From positions 26,397-90,396 of the forward strand of contig DASZTL010000090.1 of assembly GCA_035548055.1 (NCBI GenBank): a stretch of 64,000 bases of DNA, in the 5' to 3' direction. The notes under the pieces were generated by a model. It saw only the letters and a list, made by a program, of their open reading frames with translations, searched no databases and was not told the DNA's origin. The number at the start of each line of letters is the position of its first letter. Position 1 is the stretch's first letter. The DNA is from DASZTV01 sp035548055. GTDB lineage: Bacteria; Actinomycetota; Actinomycetes; JAFAQI01. The position numbers and the translations under genes were made by a program. This document shows, one piece after another, positions 40,678 through 50,050 of this stretch.

Positions 40678-41577
40678 ATGGCTACCCAGTTGCCGATTCG
40701 CGACGTCACGATCGAGGACACGCCGGCGATCCTCGACTTGGTGACCCTCGTCGACGTCGCTGAGCTCGGCGAGCCGGACCACACCGAACTCGACGTGCGA
40801 CCCGCCATCGGCGAGGACTTCCGCGGCTGGGTGATCGAGGAGCCGGACGGCCTCGCCGGATACGGATGGGCGCAGCGCCGCCCGGATCACTCCTCGATCG
40901 AGGCCGACGTCACCGTCCGCCCGGGGCGGACCGAGCTCTACAAGCCGCTGCTCGACCTGGTCCGCCCGGCCGCCCGTGACCTCGATCCCACCCTGCCCTT
41001 ACAGATCACGGCGGCATCCCAGATGGGACCGAAGCGGCGCGTGCTCGAGGCTTCCGGTGGGCGAATCGTCAGGCGCTTCCTTCGCATGGCGGTGGAACTG
41101 CCGGACTCGCCGTCACCCCGACTGCCCGAGCCGCCGCCCGGAGTCGAGATCCGCCGCCTCGGCGACGACGCGGCGGACCTGCAGACGATGCACGGCGTGG
41201 TCGACGCCGCCTTCCGTGAGCATTACGGATATGCGGGTACGGCGTTCGACGAGTGGCACGCGCGGCTCACCGCGACAGGTCTGACCGACCGGTCGTTGTG
41301 GTGGCTGGCGTGCGTGGACGGGGTGCCGGCAGCCGGGCTGATCGGAACGACGGCACCGTCCGGCGGGTACGTCGACACTCTCGGAACGCTGCTCGAGTAT
41401 CGCGGCTCCGGACTGGGCAGGGCGCTGCTGCTCACCTCCTTCGCCGAGTTCCACCGTCGCGGCCTTCGCAAGGTCATGCTCGGGGTGGATGTCGACAACC
41501 ACACCGGCGCGGTCGAGCTCTATCAGTCGCTCGGGATGGCAGCGATGATCGAGGGGCTGCGCTACGAGCTGGTCTAG
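40678..41577 (+). CDS. Two-domain GNAT acetyltransferase
   Basis: 299 residues from ATG at 40678. Two GNAT-like halves: the first (1-145) lacks a clear acetyl-CoA loop, the second has YVDTLGTLLEYRGSGLGRALLL and VMLGVDVDNHTGAVELYQSLGM, typical of a working catalytic half (the DNxxGAxxLYxxxGF pattern). The layout is like mycothiol synthase MshD, but identity with MshD is not claimed. It ends one base before the stop of the convergent acyl-CoA dehydrogenase. Confidence 0.85.
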   Translation: MATQLPIRDVTIEDTPAILDLVTLVDVAELGEPDHTELDVRPAIGEDFRGWVIEEPDGLAGYGWAQRRPDHSSIEADVTVRPGRTELYKPLLDLVRPAARDLDPTLPLQITAASQMGPKRRVLEASGGRIVRRFLRMAVELPDSPSPRLPEPPPGVEIRRLGDDAADLQTMHGVVDAAFREHYGYAGTAFDEWHARLTATGLTDRSLWWLACVDGVPAAGLIGTTAPSGGYVDTLGTLLEYRGSGLGRALLLTSFAEFHRRGLRKVMLGVDVDNHTGAVELYQSLGMAAMIEGLRYELV

Positions 41578-43452
41578 TCAGGTCGCGCGGTGAGGGAGCA
41601 TCGGCCCTTCGCCGGCGGGATCGATCAGGTCGGACTCGAACGACGTGTATCGACCGTCGAGCACCCGGCGCGCGGCGTCGTAGTTCTCGGAGTCGTCGTT
41701 GAACCACAGATCGTGGAACAGTCGGTCGACCCGGCGGCGCGCCTGCTGGCAGAACAGATCCGCGAGCTCGATGTACATGCCGGCCCCGGTGGCGTCCTCG
41801 CGTGACTGGGTCTGCGCGTAGACGCAGGCGCAAGCGATCGCGTACAGCTCGGCACCGATGTCGACGATCCGGCCGAGGAAGGACTGCTTCTTCTCGAGCT
41901 TTCCCTGCCACCGGCTCATCCCGTAGAAGGTCGACCGCGCCAGCTTTCGGCAATGGCGCTCGGTGAAGCGCAGGTGCTCTGCGAGCTCGCCGAACTCGGC
42001 GTACGACGTCGGGTTGGTGCCCTTGCCGGTCGCCAGCTTTGGCAGCCACTTCGCGTAGAAGCCACCGGCCTTGACGGCGGTCTTCGCCTTGTCCGACAAG
42101 GGCACGTCCGGCTCGATGATGTCGCCGGCGACGGTGAGGTGTTGATCGACGGCCTCTCTCGCGATCATCAGGTGCATGATCTCGGTGGAGCCTTCGAAGA
42201 TGCGATTGATCCGCATGTCGCGGAGCAGCTGTTCGGCCGGCACCGGCTTCTCACCGCGCGCCTTGAGCGACTCGGCCGTCTCGTAACCGCGCCCACCGCG
42301 CACCTGGATCATGTCGTCGACGACCTGCCACGCCATCTCCGAGCCGTAGAGCTTCGCGAGCGCAGCCTCGATCCGGATGTCGTTGCGCTTCTCGTCAGCG
42401 AGCCGGCTCGACACGTCGAGCATCGCCTCGAGACCGAAAGCGGTGCCGGCGATCGAGGCGATCTTCTGAGCGACCGCATCGTGTTGACCGACCGGGATGC
42501 CCCACTGGATTCGCTCGGTGCCCCACTCGCGCGCGATCTTCAGCGAGTACTTGCTGACGCTGGCACAGATTGCGGGAAGTGCAAGCCGTCCGGTGTTGAG
42601 CGTGGTCAGGGCGATCTTCAGCCCCATGCCTTCCTTGCCCACGATGTTGGCGGCGGGGATCACCACGTTGTCGAACTTGGTGACCGAGTTCTCGATGCCG
42701 CGCAGTCCCATGAAGGAGTTGCGCCGCTCGACGGTGACGCCCGCGGTGTCCATCGGAACGATGAAGGCGGTGATGCCGCCGCGGTGGCCTTCGCTCTTGG
42801 GGACCATCGCCATGACGATGACGACGTCGGCAATGACGCCGTTCGTCGCCCAGAGCTTCGTGCCGTCGATCGTGTACGTCGTACCGTCCTCGCTGGGGAC
42901 CGCACTGACGCCGACGCGCGCCGGGTCGGACCCGACATCGGGCTCCGTCAGGAGGAATGCGCTGATGTGCGTGCGCGCGACCTTTGGCAGCCATTCCTTC
43001 TTCTGCTCTTCGGACCCGAACAGCATCAGGGGCTGCGGCAGTCCGATCGACTGATGGGCCGACAGCAATGTCGACAGCGCGGCATGCCAGACGCCGGTCA
43101 GCGCGAGCGCCTTGTTGTAGTAGACCTGGGACAAGCCGAGCCCGCCGTACTCGGTCGGGATCTTCATCCCGAGCGCTCCGAGCTGCTTCAAACCCTCGAC
43201 GACGTCGTCGGGGATCTTGGCGTCGCGCTCGATGACGAGCGGGTCGACCTTGTTCTCGAGGAACGACCGCAGCTCGGCGAGGAACGCCTCGCCCCGCTCG
43301 ACCGCGTCGGGGGCGAGCGTGGGCTGCGGATGGATCAGGTCGAGACGAAGGTGACCGAGGAACAACTCCTTGCCGAAGCTCGGCAACGTCCATTCCGTCT
43401 CTCGGGCGGCTTCGGCAACCTCGCGGGCCTGCTTCTCGCTGATCTGGCTCAT
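41578..43452 (-). CDS. Acyl-CoA dehydrogenase (FadE-type)
   Basis: 624 residues from ATG at 43452. The middle domain carries LLTEPDVGSDPARVG (FAD/acyl-CoA loop) and YTIDGTKLWATNG; the helical domain has the IQVRGGRGYETAES flavin region and RDMRINRIFEGSTEIMHLMIARE at the end of the core. The extra C-terminal 150 residues make it a long FadE type as in mycobacteria and VLCAD-like enzymes. It oxidises an acyl-CoA in beta-oxidation; the chain length cannot be told. Confidence 0.93.
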   Translation of the reverse strand: MSQISEKQAREVAEAARETEWTLPSFGKELFLGHLRLDLIHPQPTLAPDAVERGEAFLAELRSFLENKVDPLVIERDAKIPDDVVEGLKQLGALGMKIPTEYGGLGLSQVYYNKALALTGVWHAALSTLLSAHQSIGLPQPLMLFGSEEQKKEWLPKVARTHISAFLLTEPDVGSDPARVGVSAVPSEDGTTYTIDGTKLWATNGVIADVVIVMAMVPKSEGHRGGITAFIVPMDTAGVTVERRNSFMGLRGIENSVTKFDNVVIPAANIVGKEGMGLKIALTTLNTGRLALPAICASVSKYSLKIAREWGTERIQWGIPVGQHDAVAQKIASIAGTAFGLEAMLDVSSRLADEKRNDIRIEAALAKLYGSEMAWQVVDDMIQVRGGRGYETAESLKARGEKPVPAEQLLRDMRINRIFEGSTEIMHLMIAREAVDQHLTVAGDIIEPDVPLSDKAKTAVKAGGFYAKWLPKLATGKGTNPTSYAEFGELAEHLRFTERHCRKLARSTFYGMSRWQGKLEKKQSFLGRIVDIGAELYAIACACVYAQTQSREDATGAGMYIELADLFCQQARRRVDRLFHDLWFNDDSENYDAARRVLDGRYTSFESDLIDPAGEGPMLPHRAT

Positions 43453-43518
43453 GTGCGACTCCCGGCTCGATCCCCTGTCTGGAGTGTTACCCGCGAGTAG
43501 GCCACTCGCAACCGGTGA

Positions 43519-44727
43519 TCAGTGAGCAGGTGCCCGGAACGGCGTATGGGTCCAGGTGCGCCCGTTGTCGAAGCTCGAGACGAACGCCGGTGATCGGCCG
43601 CCCGTCAGGCCGACGATGTGGCTGTCGCTGATGTACGCCGCGAAGGTGACCGGGCCCGCCACATGGGCGCGCTGCCAGCGGTTGCCGTGGTGATGGCTGA
43701 CGAACGGTGCACCTGAGCCCGTGGTGATGAGCAACTCGTCCGGCGATGCGGCGGACAACGTGCCGGCCGCCGCACGCACGTGCGGGACGTCGGCGATGTT
43801 CGTCCAGTGGCGACCGGCATCCATCGACTCGAACAGGCTCCCGACGCCGCGGGCCGGCGTGCACTCCGCAGCCAGGCCCGTCTCCTTCCAGGCCGCGAAC
43901 GCCTGGCTGCCGCCGCCGCACGGGTTGTCCGGGTGACGCCAGCTGAAGCCGTCGTCGGTGGTGGCCCACATGTCGTTGCCGCCGGTGACGTAGATCGCGT
44001 GCTCACGAAGCGTGATGGCCGGATCGACGTCGTCGATCGGCTTGACCGCGCCTACCCGGACGAGCGTCGGTCGGGTCAAAGTCGCCTGGAACAGCCGCAG
44101 CTTCTCGCATCGAACGCAGGACCGCACGAGTGCCCAGATCACGCCGTTCGAGGTCTCGAGGTCGACGATGTAGCCGGGACTGTCCAACGCCCGCCAGACG
44201 ACCCCACCGTCGTACGTCGCTTGGTACTGCTCGCCGAAGCTGAGTCCCTGCATCGAATCCGCGAAGCGGACCGTCCCCTGCGGGGCCGGGTTGGCCGCTT
44301 CGATCGCCCAGCTCGTGCCCGCATCCTCGGTGCGGGCGAGCCCACCCGCTACCGTGCCGCCGCGCACGCGAAGCGGGCCGTTCACCCACCCCTCGGACTG
44401 AGACACGAAGCTCACCGACGCCGGGATCAGGCGCTCCAGGGACGGACGCACGATCGGCTCCGACGCGTTGTCGCCGAGTGTTGCGGATGCGCTGTGCGGC
44501 GGTGACTGGGCGACCTGTAGCCGCTGGTTGTCGCTGGAGCCGCGAACGGCGAGCACCGCCGGGGCGGCACCGGCGATCAGAGCGATCCCGGCGATCCCGG
44601 CGAGCAGTCCCTTTGCCCGCTTCCGGCGACGCGCCCGACGCGCGATCGCCACCCACGTACCGGCCGGCGGTGTGAGCTCCTCACCGCGGCCACGAAGCAG
44701 CTGTTCGAAGTCCACCTTGTCGTTCAT
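43519..44727 (-). CDS. Membrane protein with BNR/beta-propeller domain, sigma-factor partner
   Basis: 402 residues from ATG at 44727, coupled to the sigma gene by ATGA. The first 50 residues are cytoplasmic and basic (WVAIARRARRRKRAKG), then one membrane helix (LLAGIAGIALIAGAAPAVLAV). The outer domain has repeated LxxTEDAGTSWA, YQATYDGGVVWRAL, WATTDDGFSWRH, LFESMDAGRHWTN, VSSFDNGRTWTH motifs: five BNR (Asp-box) blades. Position and topology suggest an anti-sigma or sensor protein, but no zinc or ASD anti-sigma motif is visible. Confidence 0.8.
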   Translation of the reverse strand: MNDKVDFEQLLRGRGEELTPPAGTWVAIARRARRRKRAKGLLAGIAGIALIAGAAPAVLAVRGSSDNQRLQVAQSPPHSASATLGDNASEPIVRPSLERLIPASVSFVSQSEGWVNGPLRVRGGTVAGGLARTEDAGTSWAIEAANPAPQGTVRFADSMQGLSFGEQYQATYDGGVVWRALDSPGYIVDLETSNGVIWALVRSCVRCEKLRLFQATLTRPTLVRVGAVKPIDDVDPAITLREHAIYVTGGNDMWATTDDGFSWRHPDNPCGGGSQAFAAWKETGLAAECTPARGVGSLFESMDAGRHWTNIADVPHVRAAAGTLSAASPDELLITTGSGAPFVSHHHGNRWQRAHVAGPVTFAAYISDSHIVGLTGGRSPAFVSSFDNGRTWTHTPFRAPAH

Positions 44728-45251
44728 CGCGAGTCCTCGAGCAGCGACTGCAACCGCGCTCTGGCGTCATACAAGTCTCGCTTGACCGTCCCCGGCGCGA
44801 CGCCGAGCTCACGGGCGACGGCCTCGATGGGGAGGTCCGCGAAGTAGTGGAGCACCACGACCTGGGACAGCCGACGCGGCAGCGTCTCGACCAGCATCCG
44901 CAGCTCCGGCGCCGGTGCGGCCGCGGTGGCCGCGGCGGTGGCCGTCTTGCGCAAGGCGACGCGCTCGCGTTCACTGCGCCGCCAACGGTCGCGAATCAGG
45001 TTGAGAGCAGTCGTGTAGAGGTAGGCGCGTGGGTCGGTGACGGTGCTCCATCGACCCAGCAGCCGAACGAAAGCCTCCGCGGCGATGTCGTGTGCCACAT
45101 CGTCGTCGCCGACCATTCGGCGGCACCAGCCGGCCAGCGGGGCGTAGTGGAGGCGGAAGGTTGCCTCACCGGCCGGGGCGATGTCCACCCGAGCAGCCTC
45201 CCCCACACCACGAGAGAGCCCAGTATCGATCAGCGGGACAACGACACTCAC
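44724..45251 (-). CDS. SigE-family ECF RNA polymerase sigma factor
   Basis: 175 residues from ATG at 45251. Region 2 (FRLHYAPLAGWCRRMVGDDDVAHDIAAEAFVRLL...PRAYLYTTALNLIRDRWRR) and region 4 (LPRRLSQVVVLHYFADLPIEAVARELGVAPGTVKRDLYDARARLQ) are both complete. It is a small group 4 sigma factor of the actinomycete SigE-like family. It is followed in a 4-nt overlap by the membrane propeller protein that probably controls it. Confidence 0.92.
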   Translation of the reverse strand: MSVVVPLIDTGLSRGVGEAARVDIAPAGEATFRLHYAPLAGWCRRMVGDDDVAHDIAAEAFVRLLGRWSTVTDPRAYLYTTALNLIRDRWRRSERERVALRKTATAAATAAAPAPELRMLVETLPRRLSQVVVLHYFADLPIEAVARELGVAPGTVKRDLYDARARLQSLLEDSR

Positions 45252-45294
45252 ATCCGGAAGACGACCGGGCTTGCCGATCGGTTGGGTGAACGAG

Positions 45295-46275
45295 CTAGCC
45301 CGGCGTGAGCAGGATCTTGCCGACGTGCTCGCCTTCGGCGACGCGGCGGTGTGCTTCGGCCACCTGGCTCATCGGCAGCGTGGTGTGCACGACGGGCCTG
45401 ACCCTTCCGGCAGCGACGAGAGGCCAGAGCTCGTCGACCACGGCCCGGCAGATCGCGGCCTTCTCGGGCAGGGGTCGAGCCCGCAACGACGTGGCGTGAA
45501 CACTCGCGCGCTTGGCCAGCAGCGAGGCGATGTCCAGCTCGCCGCGGGTCCCGCCTTGCATGCCGATGATGACGAGCCTGCCGTTGGTCGTGAGAGTCGC
45601 GATGTTGCGCTCGAGATAGGCCGCCCCCATCAGGTCGAGGATGACGTCGGCGCCGCGCCCGCCGGTCGCCGTCATCGTGGCGGAGACGAAGTCGTCGTCG
45701 CGGTAGTTGATCGCGATGTCCGCCCCGAGTCCGCGGCAGCGTTCGAGCTTCTCCTCGCTGCCCGCGGTGGTCGCCACCGTCGCGCCGAGTGCCTTGCCGA
45801 CCTGGATCGCCATGGTCCCGATGCCGCTCGCACCGCCGTGGACGAGGAGCGTTTCGCCCGGCTGGAGGGCGGCGAGGTGCACGACGTTCGACCACACCGT
45901 CGCCGCCACCTCGGGCAACGCGGCGGCGGTCTCGAGGTCCACGCCGGCAGGGATCGGCATCACCTGACCGGTGGGAGCGACGGCACGCTCCGCCTGTCCA
46001 CCGCCGGCGAGCAGTGCACACACCTCGTCGCCCACCGACCACCCGGACACCGCAGTGCCGACCCGCGCGATCCGGCCGCTGCACTCGAGGCCGAGGGTGT
46101 CGCTCACTCCGGCTGGGGGCGGGTAGAGGCCCATCCGCTGCAGCAGGTCGGCCCGGTTGACGGCACTGGCGCTGACCTCGATGACGACCTCGTCAGGCCC
46201 CGGCTGAGGGTCCTCGATCTCCGTCCATTCGAGGACGTCGAGGTCACCGGCTCCAGCGCAGCGAACCGCCTTCAT
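45295..46275 (-). CDS. Zinc-free quinone oxidoreductase (MDR superfamily)
   Basis: 326 residues from ATG at 46275; a GTG seven codons upstream is also in frame. MKAVRCAGAGDLDVLEW opens the family, VNRADLLQRMGLYPPP is the quinone oxidoreductase signature, and VHGGASGIGTMAIQVGKALGA is the NADPH-binding Rossmann motif. The structural zinc cysteines of alcohol dehydrogenases are absent. It reduces quinones or enals with NADPH (QorB/PIG3-like). Confidence 0.92.
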   Translation of the reverse strand: MKAVRCAGAGDLDVLEWTEIEDPQPGPDEVVIEVSASAVNRADLLQRMGLYPPPAGVSDTLGLECSGRIARVGTAVSGWSVGDEVCALLAGGGQAERAVAPTGQVMPIPAGVDLETAAALPEVAATVWSNVVHLAALQPGETLLVHGGASGIGTMAIQVGKALGATVATTAGSEEKLERCRGLGADIAINYRDDDFVSATMTATGGRGADVILDLMGAAYLERNIATLTTNGRLVIIGMQGGTRGELDIASLLAKRASVHATSLRARPLPEKAAICRAVVDELWPLVAAGRVRPVVHTTLPMSQVAEAHRRVAEGEHVGKILLTPG

Positions 46276-46374
46276 ACCCTCACCGTACGAACCCACCGGG
46301 ACCCGTCGGCCGCCAACTGCCGAATCCCCGGTCCCGCTGTATCAATGGCTACCCAAAGGGACATGATCTGACAT

Positions 46375-47592
46375 ATGAGCCCGCAGGACTCACCGCTGTT
46401 CACGCGGGTCGAGCGTGACATCCCGAAGCTCGCTCGGCGGATGCTCGATCGGTTCGTCGCGGAGATCCCGCTCTACAGCATGCTGCCGAGGGAGCAGGTA
46501 GAAGGCGAGATCGCCTCGATCACGGCGTTGAACCTGCGGTTGTTCTTTCACTCGCTGCGCGTCGAGGGCCCGATTCCCGATGACGCGCTCGTCGACATCC
46601 GCAGCTCGGCGGCGCGGCGCGCGGAGGAGCGTGTCCCGCTCGACGCCGTCCTTGCGGCGTACCACATCGGTGGTCGCATCGGATGGGAAGCGCTGGTGGA
46701 GGCGGCCGAACCGGACGAGCGCGAGGTGCTGATCGTCGTCGCGGGACGGGTCCTCGAGTTCGTGCAGCAGGTGACCGGCGCTGTCGCCTCGGCCTACCTC
46801 GAGGAGCGACAGAGCATCTACGGCGAAGAGCGCGACGCACTCAGAGCTGTGGCGTCGGCGCTCCTCGCCGGCGAGCCGGCGGACAAGCTCGCGTCGCGGG
46901 TGGGGCTGAGCATCGCGCCGGCGTACGTCGTCCTGGATGTGAGCATCGGCGATCATCCCGACGAGCAGGAGCACGGTGTGGGCGGTGCCGTCGCCGCTCG
47001 CCGCAAGCTGCGGCGGGTCCAAGGTCGTCTCGAGCGATGGGCCGGCCAGCCGGTCATCGGCCTGCTCGAGCCGGCCGGTGGCCCGGTTCTCATCGCGACG
47101 ACACCCGACGAGTCCGACAAGGTTGTCGCGACGATGCCGGAGCTGATCGCGGAGCTCGGCACCGCCGCGGGGGCACCGGTGAGCGCGGGCGTCGCCGTCG
47201 CGGCGTCGGTTGGCGAGCTCGCCGGCGCGACGAGGCAGGCGGGGGACGTCCTCGCTCTCGCTGCCGGACTCGGACGTGGGCCCGGTGCATACGCGTTGAG
47301 CGACGTCCTGCTGGAGTACCAGCTCTCGCGGCCGAGCGATGCGCTTCCGGAGCTCGGTCTGCTGCTGGAGCCGCTCGAGCGAAACCCCGATCTGGTGCTG
47401 ACGCTGGAGACCTATCTTGCGCACGATCTGGACCGGCGCGGCACAGCCGCGGCGCTGCACGTGCACCCGAACACGCTCGACTACCGGCTTCGTCGAGTCG
47501 TCGAGCTGACCGGGATCGATCCTGCGACGGCGCGCGGTCTGCAGCTCGTCGGCGCGGCGCTCGCTGCGCGCCGGCTGCGCGGCGACGGTTAG
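46375..47592 (+). CDS. PucR/CdaR-type transcriptional regulator
   Basis: 405 residues from ATG at 46375. The C-terminal 70 residues (ETYLAHDLDRRGTAAALHVHPNTLDYRLRRVVELTG) are the PucR helix-turn-helix (HTH_30) with the LHxHxNTxxYRLxR pattern. The N-terminal part (FHSLRVEGPIPDDALVD...AYHIGGRIGWEAL) is a RsbT co-antagonist-like sensor domain, and a GGDEF-like degenerate region lies between. It lies upstream and convergent to an HSL esterase whose stop it overlaps by 4 nt. The effector is unknown. Confidence 0.9.
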   Translation: MSPQDSPLFTRVERDIPKLARRMLDRFVAEIPLYSMLPREQVEGEIASITALNLRLFFHSLRVEGPIPDDALVDIRSSAARRAEERVPLDAVLAAYHIGGRIGWEALVEAAEPDEREVLIVVAGRVLEFVQQVTGAVASAYLEERQSIYGEERDALRAVASALLAGEPADKLASRVGLSIAPAYVVLDVSIGDHPDEQEHGVGGAVAARRKLRRVQGRLERWAGQPVIGLLEPAGGPVLIATTPDESDKVVATMPELIAELGTAAGAPVSAGVAVAASVGELAGATRQAGDVLALAAGLGRGPGAYALSDVLLEYQLSRPSDALPELGLLLEPLERNPDLVLTLETYLAHDLDRRGTAAALHVHPNTLDYRLRRVVELTGIDPATARGLQLVGAALAARRLRGDG

Positions 47593-48548
47593 CTGGTTGC
47601 GGATTCCACCGCGAGCATCGTCTTGAGTGCGGCAATCATGTCGGCTGTCGCGTCGGCCGCTGCCGCACTGAGTTGCGTGAAGCCGAAGAAGCCGTGGATC
47701 AGTCCGTCGTAGAGCCGTACGACGACCTCGACCCCTGCGTCGGCGAGCGCCTTTCCGTAGGCGAGGTCCTCGTCGCGCAGCGGATCGAACTCACCGACAC
47801 CGATCACGGCCGGCGGCAAGCCGGTCAGGTCGGTGGACATCATGGGCGAGTGACCCGGTCGCGACAGGTCGTGGCCGGCTGGTAGGTACTGGTCACGGAA
47901 CCAGAGCATGTCCTCGGCCGTGAGGAAGTAGCCCTCGGCGTTCTCTACCCGTGACGGATAGTCGGAGTCCTCGCGGAGGTCGAGCCCGGGATAGATGAGG
48001 AACTGCGCCGCGATCGTGGGATCCTCGCCGCGGAAGGCGAGCGCAACGTTGGCGGCGAGGTTGCCCCCCGCGCTGTCGCCGCCGACCAGGAGTCGGCTCG
48101 CGTCGCCGCCGAGGTCGCTGATGTTGTCCGCGGCCCACCGAGTAGCCGAAAGGCAGTCCTCGTAACCGGCGGGGAACGGGTGCTCCGGCGCCAAGCGGTA
48201 GTCGACGCTGACGACCACCATCTCGCCGTCGCGACAGATCAGCCGAGCCTGGTCGTCATGGGTCTCGATGTCGCCGATGACGAAGCCGCCGCCGTGGAAG
48301 AAGACCATCGTCGGGACGGGACCGTCGATGTCCGGCCGGTATACGCGCGCGGCGAGATCGCCGGCGGCGCCGGGGACGGTGATGTCCGCCACGGACCGGA
48401 CCTGAGCGAGGGTGGCGACGTTGCGCACCCCGACGGTGCCGGCCCGGAACCCGGCGCGGGCCTGTTCGACCGTCCCCGACGCGATGGACGGGGCACCGGA
48501 GTTGGCGAGGAACTTCAGGATGTTGGCGATCTGCGGATCAAGCGGCAT
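47589..48548 (-). CDS. HSL-family alpha/beta-hydrolase esterase
   Basis: 319 residues from ATG at 48548; an ATG ten codons upstream (48578) is in frame. The HSL oxyanion motif HGGGFVIGD, nucleophile GGDSAGGNLA, catalytic EFDPLRDED Asp and LIHGFFGF His are complete. There is no signal peptide. It is a cytoplasmic carboxylesterase/lipase, and the PucR regulator next to it could be its controller. Confidence 0.9.
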   Translation of the reverse strand: MPLDPQIANILKFLANSGAPSIASGTVEQARAGFRAGTVGVRNVATLAQVRSVADITVPGAAGDLAARVYRPDIDGPVPTMVFFHGGGFVIGDIETHDDQARLICRDGEMVVVSVDYRLAPEHPFPAGYEDCLSATRWAADNISDLGGDASRLLVGGDSAGGNLAANVALAFRGEDPTIAAQFLIYPGLDLREDSDYPSRVENAEGYFLTAEDMLWFRDQYLPAGHDLSRPGHSPMMSTDLTGLPPAVIGVGEFDPLRDEDLAYGKALADAGVEVVVRLYDGLIHGFFGFTQLSAAAADATADMIAALKTMLAVESATS

Positions 48549-48632
48549 CGGCTCATCATTGCGTAAGCAATGCGCCATTGCATGGGCGGTTTGGCTCCTC
48601 AGCCCGGAATTCGCCGAGGCAATGTGGCACTG

Positions 48633-49469
48633 CTACGGCTGATCAGGGGCGGAGAACATGATGGCGCCCTGTGCCGCGCCGGCCGGGCAGATGACGTCCT
48701 TGTCGCGGTTGTTGTGCCACCACTGCATCAGCCAGTCGCTCCCGCCGGAAGGTCCGCGCCCGCAGGCGTGGCGGGCCTGCCTGGCGTGGCCGCCACCGAT
48801 CGTCGACCAGGTCGGAAGATCGGGCAGCTGCCACGACCCGACGACGTTCTTCCAGCCGTTGGGGTAGGTGTAGATCCCGACCTGGTAGCCGGCTTCGGTG
48901 TAGGCGCGCAGGACCGCGCGGACGACCGCGCGGTTGTGCCGGTGGCTCTTGCTCCAGGACGACACCGGATAGGGCTCGACGTCGACCCAGATCATCGGCG
49001 CCACCAGTCCGATCGACTGCATGGTCGAGAGGTTGAAGGTCGCCTCTGCGAAGGCGGCATTGCGAAGCGCGCCTCCTGCCTTCGACCCGTCGTACGGACC
49101 GCGTTGGCCGTACGTCGCGACCTTCTTCGAATGGGGGTATGTCGTCATCGCATAGACCGAGAGGTACCGGTGATGCGATGACACCCAGGCGACCTGGTCG
49201 GCGAGGCACGGGTTCGGATGGAAGCCGGGCCCGTTGGTCAGCCCGACGACGACGAAGCTCGCGTCTTTCGTCGGCATCGGCTGGCCCTCAGTTCGGCGCT
49301 TCTTGATGCCCATTCCCTTCGGGCACTGCGGCCAGGAGATGTCGCCCCCGTGCACCCCGACTGCCGGCGTGGCCGTGACGGCATTGGCAGGAGTCGTGGC
49401 GAGGACTGGGAGTGCAAGCAGCGCGGTGGCGACGAGGCTGCGCAGAGGTGCGACGGCTGGGACCCGCAT
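48633..49469 (-). CDS. Secreted GH25-like TIM-barrel protein
   Basis: 278 residues from ATG at 49469, with a signal peptide (LRSLVATALLALPVLATTPANA). The mature part starts GGDISWPQCPKG and has MIWVDVEPYP (a D-x-E strand end, as in GH25/DUF1906 muramidase-like barrels) and WLMQWWHNN. Three to four cysteines suggest disulfides. A wall-hydrolysing role is plausible but the family is not certain; many actinomycete homologues are annotated as hypothetical. Confidence 0.7.
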   Translation of the reverse strand: MRVPAVAPLRSLVATALLALPVLATTPANAVTATPAVGVHGGDISWPQCPKGMGIKKRRTEGQPMPTKDASFVVVGLTNGPGFHPNPCLADQVAWVSSHHRYLSVYAMTTYPHSKKVATYGQRGPYDGSKAGGALRNAAFAEATFNLSTMQSIGLVAPMIWVDVEPYPVSSWSKSHRHNRAVVRAVLRAYTEAGYQVGIYTYPNGWKNVVGSWQLPDLPTWSTIGGGHARQARHACGRGPSGGSDWLMQWWHNNRDKDVICPAGAAQGAIMFSAPDQP

Positions 49470-49532
49470 CGGCCCAGGACAGCACAACCCGCCCGCAACC
49501 TCTACCGAGGAGCGGCGATTAGCCTCGCGGTC

Positions 49533-50042
49533 GTGGAGAACGAGCCCGGCGACTGCCCGACCTGTGGCCGGCCGCTCGACCGGCACGAGCGCAACATCCG
49601 CTTCCGGCTGCCCGATCCGGTGCAGGAGACGATCGAGCAGGAGAACGCGCCGGGCGCCTGGATGAGTCATGCAGACGCGCAGACCTCGGTGATGATGCAG
49701 GTTCCTGGCGTCGGACCGTTCGTGCGCGCGCTGATCCCGGTCTCGCTCACCGATGGTCACACCGTCACCTTCGGGGTCTGGCTGCTGGTCGAGCCAGACG
49801 ACCTGCAACGCGCCTCGGCGGTGTGGCACCGGCCCGAGTACCTCGATCTGGTCCTGGACGGGTGGCTCGCCAACTCGCTGCCTGGCTGGGGTCTGCTGGG
49901 CAAGCCGGTCAAGGCCGCAGTGCGCAAGCGACAGCACACGCCGTACTGCGTGGACAGCACGGACCCGGTCCTGGCCGCCGTACTGACACAGGAGTGGCGC
50001 CACGATCTGGTGCTCGACGCTCTCGAGGTGCATGGCATCTAG
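49533..50042 (+). CDS. DUF2199-family protein
   Basis: 169 residues from GTG at 49533, at the CPTCGRPL motif that begins DUF2199 proteins. A DAQTSVMMQ stretch and the pair WLLVEPDDLQ/LPGWGLLGKPVKAAV fit the family's single domain. Only one CxxC pair is present, so a full zinc ribbon is not supported. Function unknown. It is divergent from the secreted GH25-like gene, with 63 bp between starts. Confidence 0.8.
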   Translation: MENEPGDCPTCGRPLDRHERNIRFRLPDPVQETIEQENAPGAWMSHADAQTSVMMQVPGVGPFVRALIPVSLTDGHTVTFGVWLLVEPDDLQRASAVWHRPEYLDLVLDGWLANSLPGWGLLGKPVKAAVRKRQHTPYCVDSTDPVLAAVLTQEWRHDLVLDALEVHGI

Positions 50043-50050
50043 CGAGCCGG

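Noticed and set aside
40678..41577. Mycothiol synthase MshD
   Set aside because: The two-domain GNAT layout fits, but eye inspection cannot separate MshD from other tandem GNATs, so no symbol was given.
41953..43500. A 515-codon plus-strand frame opposite the acyl-CoA dehydrogenase
   Set aside because: Shadow of a well-supported gene; composition is Arg/Asp/Gly-rich without domains or a plausible start.
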